Shown here: piece by piece, positions 8,775 to 18,093 of the stretch
Layout: each line of letters opens with the position of its first letter
How positions within the stretch are numbered: the first letter of the stretch is position 1
Assembly: GCA_944320595.1 (NCBI GenBank)
Contig: CALUIB010000012.1
Span: forward strand, 33,113 to 97,112
Length of the DNA stretch: 64,000 nt
DNA from: an uncultured Muribaculaceae bacterium
GTDB taxonomy: Bacteria > Bacteroidota > Bacteroidia > Bacteroidales > Muribaculaceae
Direction of reading: 5' to 3'
Program-made: the position numbers and the translations under genes
Notes under the pieces: generated by a model
Told to the model about the DNA's origin: nothing
What the model saw: the letters and a program-made list of their open reading frames with translations, nothing else
Database searches by the model: none

Positions 8775-8923
8775 TAATTAGGAATGTGGAATGATGGAGT
8801 ATTGGTATGATTTATAAGATTATGATGAAATCCTTTATTCCTAACTCCCAATTATTCAAAATTCCACATTCCTCATTCCTAACTCCCTCATTCCTAATTA
8901 TTGAAAATTCCTAATTATATAAC
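8775..8923. repeat. Inverted GGAAT-type short-period repeat between queD and queE
   Basis: A perfect 13-bp inverted repeat, AGGAATGTGGAAT (8780-8792) with ATTCCACATTCCT (8861-8873), sits inside longer arms made of the same GGAAT/ATTCC words as the queC-queD element. The left arm starts inside the end of queD. The right arm runs to just before the queE GTG. Confidence 0.78.
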
Positions 8924-9514
8924 GTGAAACGCATCAACGAAATATTCTACTCGCTGCAAGGCGAAGGATACAACACCGGCATGGCTGCCGTGTTCGTCCG
9001 CTTTTCGGGCTGCAACCTCCGGTGCCACTTCTGCGACACCGACCACCACAGCGGCACCGTGATGAGCGAACGCCAAATCATCGAGGCGATAATGCAGCAC
9101 CCCCTTGCCCCGCTCGTGGTACTCACCGGCGGAGAACCCTCCCTGTTCATCGACCACGACTTTGTGGCACTTCTAAAACACTACACGGGCAAGCGCATAG
9201 CCATCGAGACCAACGGCACAAATCCGCTGCCCGACAACATCGACTGGGTGACACTCTCGCCCAAGGGTGCATACCAGGGCGGCGACACATTCCCTCTCCT
9301 AATCGACCGGTGCGACGAACTGAAAGTGGTTTACACCGGCCAACCGCTCGATGGTTACTTCAAAATTCAAGCCACGCACCGATTTCTGCAACCATGTTAC
9401 TGCGCCGACCCCGAGCTGCGCAACGCCAACCTCCAAGCCACAATCCAAGCCGCCCTCGCCGACCCACGCTGGCGGCTCTCACTCCAAACCCACCGCCTGC
9501 TCGGCATCCGCTAA
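8924..9514 (+). CDS. queE: 7-carboxy-7-deazaguanine synthase QueE
   Basis: A 196-residue radical SAM enzyme that turns 6-carboxy-tetrahydropterin into 7-carboxy-7-deazaguanine. The cluster-binding motif is C30-x3-C34-x2-C37 (CNLRCHFC). The substrate and Mg region QGEGYNTG, the SAM region LTGGEPSLF and TLSPKG are present. The start codon is GTG at 8924; it gives the family-like N-terminus MKRINEIFYSLQGEG, and no upstream ATG exists in frame. Last gene of the que cluster. Confidence 0.95.
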   Translation: MKRINEIFYSLQGEGYNTGMAAVFVRFSGCNLRCHFCDTDHHSGTVMSERQIIEAIMQHPLAPLVVLTGGEPSLFIDHDFVALLKHYTGKRIAIETNGTNPLPDNIDWVTLSPKGAYQGGDTFPLLIDRCDELKVVYTGQPLDGYFKIQATHRFLQPCYCADPELRNANLQATIQAALADPRWRLSLQTHRLLGIR

Positions 9515-9540
9515 TCCCCCCACCACACCACACAGCAATA

Positions 9541-9810
9541 ACGCAGAGCCGTAGAGACGGCATACCATGCCGTCTCAAATAGTCGCATACAAGCTCTCAC
9601 AACACAACAATGATACAGTCGTAGAGACGGCATACTATGCCGTCTCAAACAGCCGCACACAAGCTCTCCGCATACAATGACGCGGTCACCGAGACGGCAT
9701 AGTATGCCGTCTCTACAAACAGCCACTTACAAGCTCACACAACACAACAATAATACAGTCTCAAACAGCCGCATACAAGCACCCACCACACAGCAATGAG
9801 GCGGTTAACG
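9541..9810. repeat. Tandem ~70-bp units with GAGACGGCAT palindromes
   Basis: Three palindromes GAGACGGCAT-nnn-ATGCCGTCTC lie at 9554-9576, 9624-9646 and 9691-9713. The units are about 67-70 bases long and share flanks such as CAAGCTC and CAACACAACAATGATACAGTC. A fourth unit after 9714 has lost its palindrome. The first two have a left GTA and the third a right TAC extension. There is no coding content in the 397 bases between queE and the SusD stop. The GAGACG core recurs at 43149 and 49834. Confidence 0.85.
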
Positions 9811-9835
9811 AACACCTCCATAATTACGGAATTCA

Positions 9836-9874
9836 GGAAAAACAAAAGGAGCTTGCACCAAATAAGGTGCAAGC
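9836..9874 (-). terminator. Terminator of the GH18/SusCD operon
   Basis: On the minus strand GCTTGCACC (9874-9866) pairs with GGTGCAAGC (9859-9851) around a 6-base loop. The transcript then runs into a T-rich stretch, the complement of 9836-9848. It lies 38 bases past the SusD stop. Confidence 0.75.
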
Positions 9875-9911
9875 CCCTCGCTCTCATTATAGTACTCTCT
9901 CGTAAGAAATA

Positions 9912-11900
9912 TTAATATCCTGGGTTCTGGTCGGCACTGGTGAGTGCTTTATTCGAGCTGAACTCCATACGCGGCAGCGGAATGAGCTGGTTCTTAATCA
10001 AGTATTCATTCCATTGTCCATCTGATGCCTCGGCAACAGTTGCGCTCTCAATGTCCTCCTTGTCGCCGCTCACAGCCATGTCATACGGATACCAGAATTC
10101 GCGCCACGGCGACTGGTAGCTGTTGAGCTTGCCGTATATGTAGCAGCGGCGAGTTATACCGTCGTTGTTGTTGCGTTCAAGGATAGCCCTGCGCCAGTTG
10201 ATACCGCGGCGACGAGTGTCAACAAAACCGTCAAACTCGGCCACAAGTTCAAAGAGGCGTTCATTGAAGATATATTCGCGCATTTCTTCCTTGCTCGTAG
10301 CATTCACTGCAAGCGGGTAAACACCGTCGCCGCCCGAAGAATTGCGAGCGCGGTCGAGTACCTGATTAACATAACCCTGCGCCGTGCCAAGGTTGCCAAG
10401 TTCGTTCTCCACATCGGCCATCAGCAGCAAGAAGTCGGCATAGCGGTAAACGTAGAGGTTGTTGTCGGCATAGCGGCCCGAGCAGTTCATTGTCATGTAC
10501 TTGCCAAAGTATGGCCAATCGTCGATGTTCCATGCGTCGGGAGACTTGGTCTTGCAATATTGCTCATATACGATAGAGTCGAGTTCCTCGGGTTGAGGAT
10601 TGGTAACATCGGCATACTTCTGCGTGTCGCTGTAGTCGATGGAATCCACAAATTGATACTCGGTGGTGACAATAGGCACCTTGATTGGCGGACGACCCGG
10701 ACGAACAACAGAGTCAACCCAAGTGGTGTCCTGAACAAGTTTCCTTACTATCGGGTAAGATGCCATGATTTCGGCCGACGGAGCCTGATTGACATATTTC
10801 ACCCACTTAGTCACGAAAGTTGCATCAAGGCGCGGGTCGTTCTGGTAAGTACCAGCAGCCCAGTTGTAGAATGCGTGGCTCGGTTGAGCGCGGCCCCAGG
10901 TTTCACCCGGCGAGCAGTTCTGCGGCGAGAAAGTCCAGTGCAGCGAGTTGTAGCCCACGTTTTCGGTGGTGTTCATCGTAGCGTCGATTACGAATATGAA
11001 TTCCTTCGACAATTGCACACGCTGGCCGTTGAACAAGGTGTTGAAGTCGGGTTCAAGCTGGAACGGGTTGTGTTGGAATACCGAGTCGCCATAAGCCTTT
11101 GCCTTGAGGAAGTATTCCTGGCTCGACTTCATCTCGGGCCACGACTTTTTCAATTCGCCCTGTGCCCATGCGTCGGCACCGTAAGCCTTGCCGGCTGGAT
11201 CTACGTAGCTGTCGGCAGCCCATGCGTTGCAACCCATCAGCCAGTACAGCTTGGCAAGGTAGGCCCATGCCGATGCCTTGCACGGAGCAGTGGGTGCACC
11301 CGATTCCGAACTCATCTCGTCGTCGAGGTCGCGGGCTGCGTCGGTCCAGTCTTGTATTATTTGGTCAAGTATAGCCTGACGCGATGCACGTGGTACGTCG
11401 GTGTTGTCCTTGTCGGTTGGTTCAAGGCGCAATGGCACACCGCCATAGAAAGTGTAGAGCTGGTAATAAAGTGCGCCGCGCAGGAACTTGGCCTGTGCCA
11501 CCATGTTGGCCTTGCGGTCAAAGTTGGCACTGCGGTCGCTTTCGCAAGCCTCTATGAAGATGTTGCAGTTGGCGATAGCCTGGTAAACGGCACCCCACAC
11601 AAGGTTGTTGAACTCGTTATCCACGGGTATCTGGCCGCTGACGTATTGCTGGCGGTTGTCCGAAGTGTTGTAGCTGGTCCAGCACAGGCCCGATGCCTCG
11701 GTATTGATTTCGGGCAGCAGCTGCGCAAACGAACCCTGCACGGCCATCAGTCCGTAAAGGCCGTTGAGAGCCATCTGTGCCGATTGCTCGCTCGAATACA
11801 CGATTTCCTCATTGGTCGTGTACTTCGGGTCCTCGTCGAGGCAAGAGCTTAGCAGCAGCAAGCCCGACAGCAGGCATATTGATATTTTTTTCATTTTCAT
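9912..11900 (-). CDS. SusD/RagB family nutrient-binding outer membrane lipoprotein
   Basis: A 662-residue SusD-like protein. The signal ends in a lipobox with Cys20 (LLLLSSCLDEDP). The TPR-like N-terminal half (YQAIANCNIFIEAC, KFLRGALYYQLYTFYGGVPL) and the terminal SADQNPGY are hallmarks of SusD/RagB. It should form the surface lid on the SusC transporter encoded immediately upstream (25 bases away) and bind oligosaccharides. With the LamG-GH18 enzyme in the same operon, the ligand is probably a GlcNAc-containing glycan. It is the last gene before a terminator. Confidence 0.95.
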   Translation of the reverse strand: MKMKKISICLLSGLLLLSSCLDEDPKYTTNEEIVYSSEQSAQMALNGLYGLMAVQGSFAQLLPEINTEASGLCWTSYNTSDNRQQYVSGQIPVDNEFNNLVWGAVYQAIANCNIFIEACESDRSANFDRKANMVAQAKFLRGALYYQLYTFYGGVPLRLEPTDKDNTDVPRASRQAILDQIIQDWTDAARDLDDEMSSESGAPTAPCKASAWAYLAKLYWLMGCNAWAADSYVDPAGKAYGADAWAQGELKKSWPEMKSSQEYFLKAKAYGDSVFQHNPFQLEPDFNTLFNGQRVQLSKEFIFVIDATMNTTENVGYNSLHWTFSPQNCSPGETWGRAQPSHAFYNWAAGTYQNDPRLDATFVTKWVKYVNQAPSAEIMASYPIVRKLVQDTTWVDSVVRPGRPPIKVPIVTTEYQFVDSIDYSDTQKYADVTNPQPEELDSIVYEQYCKTKSPDAWNIDDWPYFGKYMTMNCSGRYADNNLYVYRYADFLLLMADVENELGNLGTAQGYVNQVLDRARNSSGGDGVYPLAVNATSKEEMREYIFNERLFELVAEFDGFVDTRRRGINWRRAILERNNNDGITRRCYIYGKLNSYQSPWREFWYPYDMAVSGDKEDIESATVAEASDGQWNEYLIKNQLIPLPRMEFSSNKALTSADQNPGY

Positions 11901-11925
11901 ATTGGATATATATATTCAGGTTTGT

Positions 11926-14900
11926 TTAGAATGAAACATTAAGGCCGATGATGTAAGAACGGGTGTTCGGGTAAGAGCTCATGTCGATGCCCGGACGGGT
12001 GCCGTCGAATGCGAAGCTGTTAACTTCGGGGTCATAGCCAGAGTAGTCGGTGATGCAGAATGCGTTCTTAACCGATGCGTAAACGCTGATGTTGGTGAAA
12101 CGTATCTTCTCGACTATCTTCTTGGGCAGCGTGTAGGCAAGTGTGATGTCGGAGCAACGGAAGAAGCTGCCATCCTCGATGTACTTGTCCATAACCACCT
12201 TCGGAGTAACCGACTGATAAGACGGAGTGGTGTTGCTGCGGTACTCGCCTATCCACGGGTTGTTGTCGCGGTACATGTCATAGAACACGTCCTTGTAAAC
12301 CATCTGCGAAGAGTTCGACGGGAGGCCGAAGTAGCGGATGTTGGTGTTCAATATGTCGTTGCCGTAAACGCCGTTGAATGCCATCGACAGCGAGAAGTCC
12401 TTATAGCGGAACGAAGTCTGGATACCATAAGTGAACTTCGAGTTCGGGTTGCCGAGTATCACACGGTCCTTCTCGTTGATAACACCGTCTTTGTTCTGAT
12501 CGACAAACTTCAAGTTGCCAGGTTCGAGCGTGTTAATCGACGACGAGTTGGTCACTTGCTGCAAGTACGGGTCGTTCTCTTGGATGATACCATCGGTTTC
12601 GTAGCCGTAGAACAAGCCCGGGGCTTCTCCCTCGATGAAGATGTTGGCCGAGCCGAAGTGGTCGCCGATGGTGTTACCGAGGTATGCCTTCCAGTTTTGG
12701 CCGGTACCCCATTCCTGCACGGGAAGACCGAGGTTGGTAATCTTCGGGTCGTTGAATGCGATGTTACCCGAGAGGTCCCAAGAGAAGTCCTTGGTGTCGA
12801 TGATGTGGCCGGTGAGGCTTATTTCGATACCCTTGTTGCGCAAGCTACCTTGGTTGATGTACATATATTTGTAACCCGTCGATGGCGGAAGTTCCTTCTG
12901 AATGAGCAGGTCGTTGGTGGTCTTGTGATAGAGATCGACGCTACCCGTGATACGGTTCTTGAGGAACGCGAAGTCGAGACCCACGTTGTAAGAGCGAGTA
13001 CGCTCCCACTTCAACCCGTCGTTAGGCAACTTGTCAACTACAAGGCCAATGAGCTTGTTACCGCTGGCATCGGCCGACTGCGACGGCTTGGTAGAACCAT
13101 TGGGGGTATCGACGAATGCCGAAGCATAGCTTGAGAATGTGCTGTACGGGTCGATTGACTGAGAACCAGTTTCACCATAACCGGCACGAACCTTCAACTG
13201 GTTGAGCCATTGAACGTCGCGCATGAAGGTTTCCTGCGTCATGTTCCATGCCAATGTGGCAGCGGGGAAGTATGCCCAACGCTTGCCCTCGGCAAACTTG
13301 CTGGAACCGTCACCACGGATTGATGCGGTGAGCAGGTAGCGGCCATTGAGGAAGCTCAGGTTGGCACGAGCCAGGAACGAAAGCAGCTGGTAGTCGGCCT
13401 GCGTGGGTTGCTTAACCTCGGTGTTGCCGGCAACGTGCATACCGTTAAGACCGAAGTCGTATATCTGGAAGTCGTTGCCCACGGTAAGCGTGTTGAGCGA
13501 GCTGTAATCGTCGTAGGTGAGACCGGCAACTGCACTTATGTCAACGATGTCACGAACCTCGTAGTTGAACGAGAACACGTTTTCCACTGTGTAGTTGCTG
13601 CGGTTGAACTGCGTCTGCGTCAAGTAACCATTCTGTTTCGAACCTTCATACAGGGTGATGTCATACCAGCGGTCGCGGTTCTGCAATGCAATGTTACCAC
13701 CGGCACGCAGGTTGTAGGTAAGGTACTTGCAGATGTTCCAAGTAAGGTCGAGAGAGCCGCGGAAAGTCTTTTCCGAAGTCTTGTCCTCGTAGTCGTCAAC
13801 CCAAGTCCACACCGTTGCACGGTCGGCAAGGTTGGGAGTTTCTTGCTCCATTTCCTCCTGCGTCTTGACGTATGGTGCGCTGTACAGGGCCACGTTCGAA
13901 ACCGAACCCGTTGCACCACCGGTGGTGTTACCACCCGACATCATGTCGTTCTCCTTCAACGAGCCGTTAAGCGAAACGGCCAATTTCACTGTCGGTGAAA
14001 TGTCGGCGTTCAAGTTCACGCGCAAGTCGCCTTGGCGCAAGCCAGTGCCTTCAACCAAGCCTTCAACCTTCTTGTAAGAAGCCGAGGTGAAGTAGGTAAT
14101 CTTGTCGTTACCACCGTTGACGGTGATGTTGTAGTTCTGCGACAGTGCCGTGCTGTAGATTTCACGTTGCCAGTCAACCTCGTTCAGCTTTCGCCAAACT
14201 TCGTCGTTCACGCGATACTGCTCGCCAATCTTGCGATACACCGAACCGCCGTCGAGATAATATTGGTAGAAGTCGTTCCAAACCAATTCTCCGGTTTTGT
14301 CATCAGTCTTTTGAAGCATCCAGTTGTCATACGTAGCTCCGTGCGCGATGTCGGGACCGCCATATATCATGCGTCCTTGAGCATACTCGGTGAGGTTCAT
14401 CATGTCGAGCAGCTTGGATGCGTCGGCAATGGTGAAGTTGGCCGATGCACTTACCGACGTCTTGCCCGATTTGCCTCGCTTAGTGGTGATGAGAATTACA
14501 CCGTTGGCACCGCGAGAACCGTAGATAGCCGTGGCCGATGCGTCCTTCAGCACCTCGATACTCTCGATGTCGGCGGGGTTGAGCGATGTCAACGGGTTAG
14601 TGGCAATCGAGAATGTACCATCGTTACCGGTGTTGGCAAATTCGCCGGCCGATGCTTGTGGGATATTGTCGATTACATACAACGGCTGGTTGTCGCCGCG
14701 CAACGAGTTGGCACCACGGATGGTAACCGACGATGCGGCACCCGGAGCCGACGACGATGCGCCTACCGACAGACCGGCAATCTTACCTTGCAGCAGGTTG
14801 TCGATACTGGTCACCTTGGCTGCGTCCTGGTCGCTGGGCTTCAGCTGCGACACCGCACCCGTCAAGTCGCGTTTCTTCACTGTTCCGTAACCCACTACCA

Positions 14901-15216
14901 CGAGTTCCTCGAGTTCCTGGGCGTTCTCCTTCATGGTCACGTCGATTTTCGTCTGGTTCCCCACGGTTATCTCCTGCGGGCTCATGCCTACGAAACTGAA
15001 CGTGAGCACCGATTCCTGCGACGGCACCTGTATGGTGTAATTGCCGTCGAAGTCGGTGGCGACGGCCTTGCTCGTGCCTTTCACCGTCACCGTCACTCCC
15101 GGCAGACCGAATTGGTCGCCGTCAACTACCGTACCCGTCACCGTGATCTGGGCATGGGCCGATGTGATTCCCATGAACAGCCCCAGCAACAGGATTAATC
15201 GTTTTAATAAATTCAT
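11926..15216 (-). CDS. SusC/RagA family TonB-linked outer membrane protein
   Basis: A 1096-residue TonB-dependent transporter. In order: signal peptide ending AHAQ, carboxypeptidase-regulatory-like beta domain (about 25-105, VTGTVVDGDQFGLPGVTVTVKG), TonB-box-like ELEELVVVGYGT, plug (about 115-235, with SVTIRGANSLRGDNQPLYVID and ATAIYGSRGANGVILITTK) and a long beta-barrel ending SYIIGLNVSF. Length is typical. It imports the oligosaccharide captured by the SusD partner. An intercistronic hairpin separates it from the GH18 gene upstream. Confidence 0.96.
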   Translation of the reverse strand: MNLLKRLILLLGLFMGITSAHAQITVTGTVVDGDQFGLPGVTVTVKGTSKAVATDFDGNYTIQVPSQESVLTFSFVGMSPQEITVGNQTKIDVTMKENAQELEELVVVGYGTVKKRDLTGAVSQLKPSDQDAAKVTSIDNLLQGKIAGLSVGASSSAPGAASSVTIRGANSLRGDNQPLYVIDNIPQASAGEFANTGNDGTFSIATNPLTSLNPADIESIEVLKDASATAIYGSRGANGVILITTKRGKSGKTSVSASANFTIADASKLLDMMNLTEYAQGRMIYGGPDIAHGATYDNWMLQKTDDKTGELVWNDFYQYYLDGGSVYRKIGEQYRVNDEVWRKLNEVDWQREIYSTALSQNYNITVNGGNDKITYFTSASYKKVEGLVEGTGLRQGDLRVNLNADISPTVKLAVSLNGSLKENDMMSGGNTTGGATGSVSNVALYSAPYVKTQEEMEQETPNLADRATVWTWVDDYEDKTSEKTFRGSLDLTWNICKYLTYNLRAGGNIALQNRDRWYDITLYEGSKQNGYLTQTQFNRSNYTVENVFSFNYEVRDIVDISAVAGLTYDDYSSLNTLTVGNDFQIYDFGLNGMHVAGNTEVKQPTQADYQLLSFLARANLSFLNGRYLLTASIRGDGSSKFAEGKRWAYFPAATLAWNMTQETFMRDVQWLNQLKVRAGYGETGSQSIDPYSTFSSYASAFVDTPNGSTKPSQSADASGNKLIGLVVDKLPNDGLKWERTRSYNVGLDFAFLKNRITGSVDLYHKTTNDLLIQKELPPSTGYKYMYINQGSLRNKGIEISLTGHIIDTKDFSWDLSGNIAFNDPKITNLGLPVQEWGTGQNWKAYLGNTIGDHFGSANIFIEGEAPGLFYGYETDGIIQENDPYLQQVTNSSSINTLEPGNLKFVDQNKDGVINEKDRVILGNPNSKFTYGIQTSFRYKDFSLSMAFNGVYGNDILNTNIRYFGLPSNSSQMVYKDVFYDMYRDNNPWIGEYRSNTTPSYQSVTPKVVMDKYIEDGSFFRCSDITLAYTLPKKIVEKIRFTNISVYASVKNAFCITDYSGYDPEVNSFAFDGTRPGIDMSSYPNTRSYIIGLNVSF

Positions 15217-15244
15217 GTTGTTGTTTTTAGGTTGTTTAAGAGGG

Positions 15245-15283
15245 GAGGCATCAAGGCTGCGGCAGCCGTGTCTTTGATGCCTC
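15245..15283 (-). promoter_or_regulatory. Intercistronic nested hairpin between GH18 and SusC genes
   Basis: A 10-bp stem (15245-15254 with 15274-15283) encloses a second 5-bp stem (GGCTG 15255-15259 with CAGCC 15263-15267). No T tract follows on the minus strand, so it is more likely an RNA-processing or stabilising element than a terminator. Confidence 0.6.
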
Positions 15284-15302
15284 TCCCGTTAGGTTTGTTA
15301 TT

Positions 15303-17948
15303 TTATCTCATCACTATCTTCACGGTGTGTTCCTCGCCGCCCTGCACCACACGCAGCAGGTAAACGCCGCGCGTGAGTCCGTCGGCCTCGACGGTGGTAC
15401 GCTTGGCAGCAAGCGGCTGCGACAGCACGGTGCGCCCGTCAACGGCATACACTGCCAGCGTGGCAGGCTCAGCTGCGTCGGCAAGTGTCACGGTAATGTT
15501 GCCACCGTCCTGCACGGCCGAGAACAGCTCGGCGCGCTTGGTAGCGGCGATGTTGCGCACGCCGCTCGTCGGCTTCATGTCGATGTTAGTTATCACGGTG
15601 TCAACATTGGCCGAGATTACCTCGTTCTGCTGGCGTATCATGCTCTTGTGGTCATCCACGCGCAAGTCGTTGCCCATGTCGAAGTACATGGTGCCACGCA
15701 AGTCGTTGTCGATGATGAACTGCTGTTTCTCCCTCATGCGATCCATGCCGTCATAATAATAGGTAGTCCCACCGTATGTCCAGCTGTTCTGGCTCGGATC
15801 CCAAGTCTCGTCGGTCATGCCCCATTTCTCGAACAGATCTTTGTAGCCGCCAATGAGGCCCTTGTAATTAGAATTGCCGTACACAAGCACCGGGTAAGAG
15901 AGCAGCAATTTGTCGTCGGTAAAGCCCACGCCCTTGAATTGCTCATATACGCTCTCGTATGTGCCCATCGAGAGGTCCCAGTCATAAATCTGCATGGTGA
16001 AGTAGTCCACCTTGTCGAGCAGGCTCATGTCGAAACCCGCATAGCTGTAGGCATGCAGCGATACGGTGAACAGCTTGTCGGGGTACTCGGACATCACCTC
16101 GTCGGCCAGGCGGCCCACTATGTGGTTGTAGCGTGCCCAGTAATTACCCTCGACTGCCCATTCAAGGTCAACGTCGAGCCCGTCGAAGTCCTTCACAAGC
16201 TCCTTGGCCGATGCTATGAAACGGTCAAGGTTGGCATCGTCGTTAAGTACCTGTTTCCAGCCGCTGCTGGGCAGGCTCGATATGATGCCAAGGCGAATCT
16301 TCGCGCCCTCGTACCCGTCGTAGTAGCTGCGCATGATATTGGCCATCTCCTTGAGGCTCTGCCAGTCGCGGCCCACATTATCGGGGTCGTCGCCCTTGTA
16401 GTAAGCGCACAGGAATATGTTGTTCCAGTTGCCCACGTTCCACTGATACTCGGTGGTTGCATCGTTGGCAATCGAGCCAGAACGCTCGCCTGCGCCTCCA
16501 CCGGCGCCCCACACCATAAACTCATCGAGCTTGCCGGCAAAGTCCTTGCCTATCGTCAAAGTAGCATTCCTGAAATTGGGCAAAGAGGTCATGTCCATGC
16601 CTTCGCCGCTGAGTTCCACCGTCTTGGTACCTATCCTGTCGTGTATTTTGGATTGGAAAGTTCCGCTTTCGTCATATTCACCGATACCTATCTTTATGGG
16701 GTTGAAATAACGTCCGGTGATGTCGCCTCTCGTGGGAGTGATATACACTCCTACATATTGCCACTTGCCTACCTCTATTTGGTTTTTCAAAGTAGCCACG
16801 GTTCCGCACACGTCAACTACAATCTCCTTGTCGGTTTCAGAACCGAATTTTATGGTTATGTAATTGTCGGCATCGATATAATCCGAAAGCAGTTCTGCCC
16901 CCTCATTCCATTGGTCGATATACACCCAACTCATAATCGAGGCGTATGGAGAACCCTCAAGGCCGCCGCCGGTTGTCGGGTCGTATGGTATGCAACTTTC
17001 GCGAGCCACCATTTGCGAGCCGGCCCCGTTGAACGACATCACGCCATTGCGGCCTTCCCATTCTGTAAGCTGTTCCACATTGGTGGGAGTGGCCGAGTTG
17101 TCGGGATATTCGGCTAAGAGCGTTCCATCCTCCTGCACCTTGGCCGAAAGGGTGATAACGTCGTTGGTGAGCAGGAACATATCACGGTTGATATTGGCGC
17201 GGTCGGTAAAGCGCATCAAGCTGGGAACGTAGCCCGTCACCACGCGGTAGCGGAACGCCGCATTGTCATCTACAGCCACCTTAGTGATGCCTGTCAAGGC
17301 GGCGTTGTGGTGCAGCCCAGTGTTGCCATGGCGGTAGTCATATAAGTTTGCGTCAAGCCCCTTTTGGTCGCATTTCCAGTAGGCGGCGAGCGCGTCGTAG
17401 TTTTCGTTCCACTTGTTCACAGTGTTTTGCCAGAAGAAATCCTCTTGTGCGAGTGCGCGGCTCCACACGCGTATCTCGTCCATCTCGCCGCGGAATCCCT
17501 CGGCGATTACGCAGTTGGCGGCATCGAACGAGGATGCCGTAGCGGCGAACGTCGTTGGCAGGTCGCCAGCGACTGTGGCAGCTACGTTGTTGACGTATGC
17601 CGACACTGTGCCTTGGTCAACTGTAATGGTCAGCTGCGCCCATGTGTTCAGGGCAAGCGCATCGGAAGTGATGGTGGCGGTTTTGTCGCCCACGCTCACC
17701 TGCACCTTGCCGTCGGCAGTAGTCTCCACCGAGAAGTTGTCCTGCCCGATAAGTGTGGCGGCAGTCCATGCCGTAGGTTTAAGCCACATTTGGAACGTGG
17801 CACCCGTGGCCCCGTCGAGTTCGGTAATGGTGAACGCCTCGGCGCGGCCTGCGCCATCGGCGTTGCTGATGGCCATGTTGGTGGTCTGTGCGTATGCCCC
17901 GACGGTCATAGCCGCCAGCATGACACCGCAAGCCAAAATCTTTCTCAT
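15303..17948 (-). CDS. Secreted GH18 glycosidase with two LamG domains and a T9SS-type C-terminus
   Basis: An 881-residue secreted enzyme. In order: signal peptide (to about residue 21), a first concanavalin/LamG domain (about 25-190, ending EMDEIRVWSRAL), a second LamG domain (about 285-495, ending KLDEFMVWG), and a GH18 TIM barrel (about 520-780). The catalytic motif is DGLDVDLEW with proton donor Glu596, so the enzyme should be active on beta-1,4-GlcNAc linkages: chitinase or endo-beta-N-acetylglucosaminidase. The last 80 residues (LAVYAVDGRTVLSQPL to HTVKIVMR) resemble a type IX secretion sorting domain, placing it at the surface or outside. Start MRKILACG at 17948 is preferred over in-frame codons upstream because it opens the signal peptide. 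Confidence 0.9.
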   Translation of the reverse strand: MRKILACGVMLAAMTVGAYAQTTNMAISNADGAGRAEAFTITELDGATGATFQMWLKPTAWTAATLIGQDNFSVETTADGKVQVSVGDKTATITSDALALNTWAQLTITVDQGTVSAYVNNVAATVAGDLPTTFAATASSFDAANCVIAEGFRGEMDEIRVWSRALAQEDFFWQNTVNKWNENYDALAAYWKCDQKGLDANLYDYRHGNTGLHHNAALTGITKVAVDDNAAFRYRVVTGYVPSLMRFTDRANINRDMFLLTNDVITLSAKVQEDGTLLAEYPDNSATPTNVEQLTEWEGRNGVMSFNGAGSQMVARESCIPYDPTTGGGLEGSPYASIMSWVYIDQWNEGAELLSDYIDADNYITIKFGSETDKEIVVDVCGTVATLKNQIEVGKWQYVGVYITPTRGDITGRYFNPIKIGIGEYDESGTFQSKIHDRIGTKTVELSGEGMDMTSLPNFRNATLTIGKDFAGKLDEFMVWGAGGGAGERSGSIANDATTEYQWNVGNWNNIFLCAYYKGDDPDNVGRDWQSLKEMANIMRSYYDGYEGAKIRLGIISSLPSSGWKQVLNDDANLDRFIASAKELVKDFDGLDVDLEWAVEGNYWARYNHIVGRLADEVMSEYPDKLFTVSLHAYSYAGFDMSLLDKVDYFTMQIYDWDLSMGTYESVYEQFKGVGFTDDKLLLSYPVLVYGNSNYKGLIGGYKDLFEKWGMTDETWDPSQNSWTYGGTTYYYDGMDRMREKQQFIIDNDLRGTMYFDMGNDLRVDDHKSMIRQQNEVISANVDTVITNIDMKPTSGVRNIAATKRAELFSAVQDGGNITVTLADAAEPATLAVYAVDGRTVLSQPLAAKRTTVEADGLTRGVYLLRVVQGGEEHTVKIVMR

Positions 17949-17990
17949 AAGTAAATAGGGTTTGTATAGGTTTGTTTTTTGTTTAAGAAA

Positions 17991-18081
17991 CAATGTTATT
18001 TTGGCTCACAGGGGACTCTACGACCAAAATAACATTGCCTGATATGGAGGGAGGGTGCGCCGGTTTCCTTGGCACACCCTC
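17991..18081 (-). promoter_or_regulatory. Two intercistronic hairpins upstream of the GH18 gene
   Basis: The first on the transcript is an 11-bp stem with one G-U pair (18071-18081 with 18051-18061). The second is a perfect 14-bp stem, CAATGTTATTTTGG (17991-18004) with CCAAAATAACATTG (18024-18037), loop 19. Neither is followed by a solid T tract. They may reduce read-through or protect the upstream mRNA segment. Confidence 0.6.
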
Positions 18082-18093
18082 GGCTTGATGTCT

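Noticed and set aside
7153..9514. que genes considered as part of a 7-deazaguanine DNA-modification (Dpd) defence island
   Set aside because: No dpdA, dpdB or other Dpd gene is nearby, and queF is present, which points to the tRNA queuosine route.
9541..9810. Regular ~70-bp repeats considered as a CRISPR array
   Set aside because: The conserved part is palindromic and the spacers are themselves near-repeats; there are only three units and no cas genes. It fits a REP-like palindrome array.
14032..15198. Long open frame (388 codons) antisense to the SusC gene
   Set aside because: It lies entirely opposite a well-supported SusC gene, has no promoter or family signature and reflects GC-rich codon use on the other strand. 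The same applies to other long antisense frames, such as 15327-17117 opposite GH18 and 10560-11852 opposite SusD.
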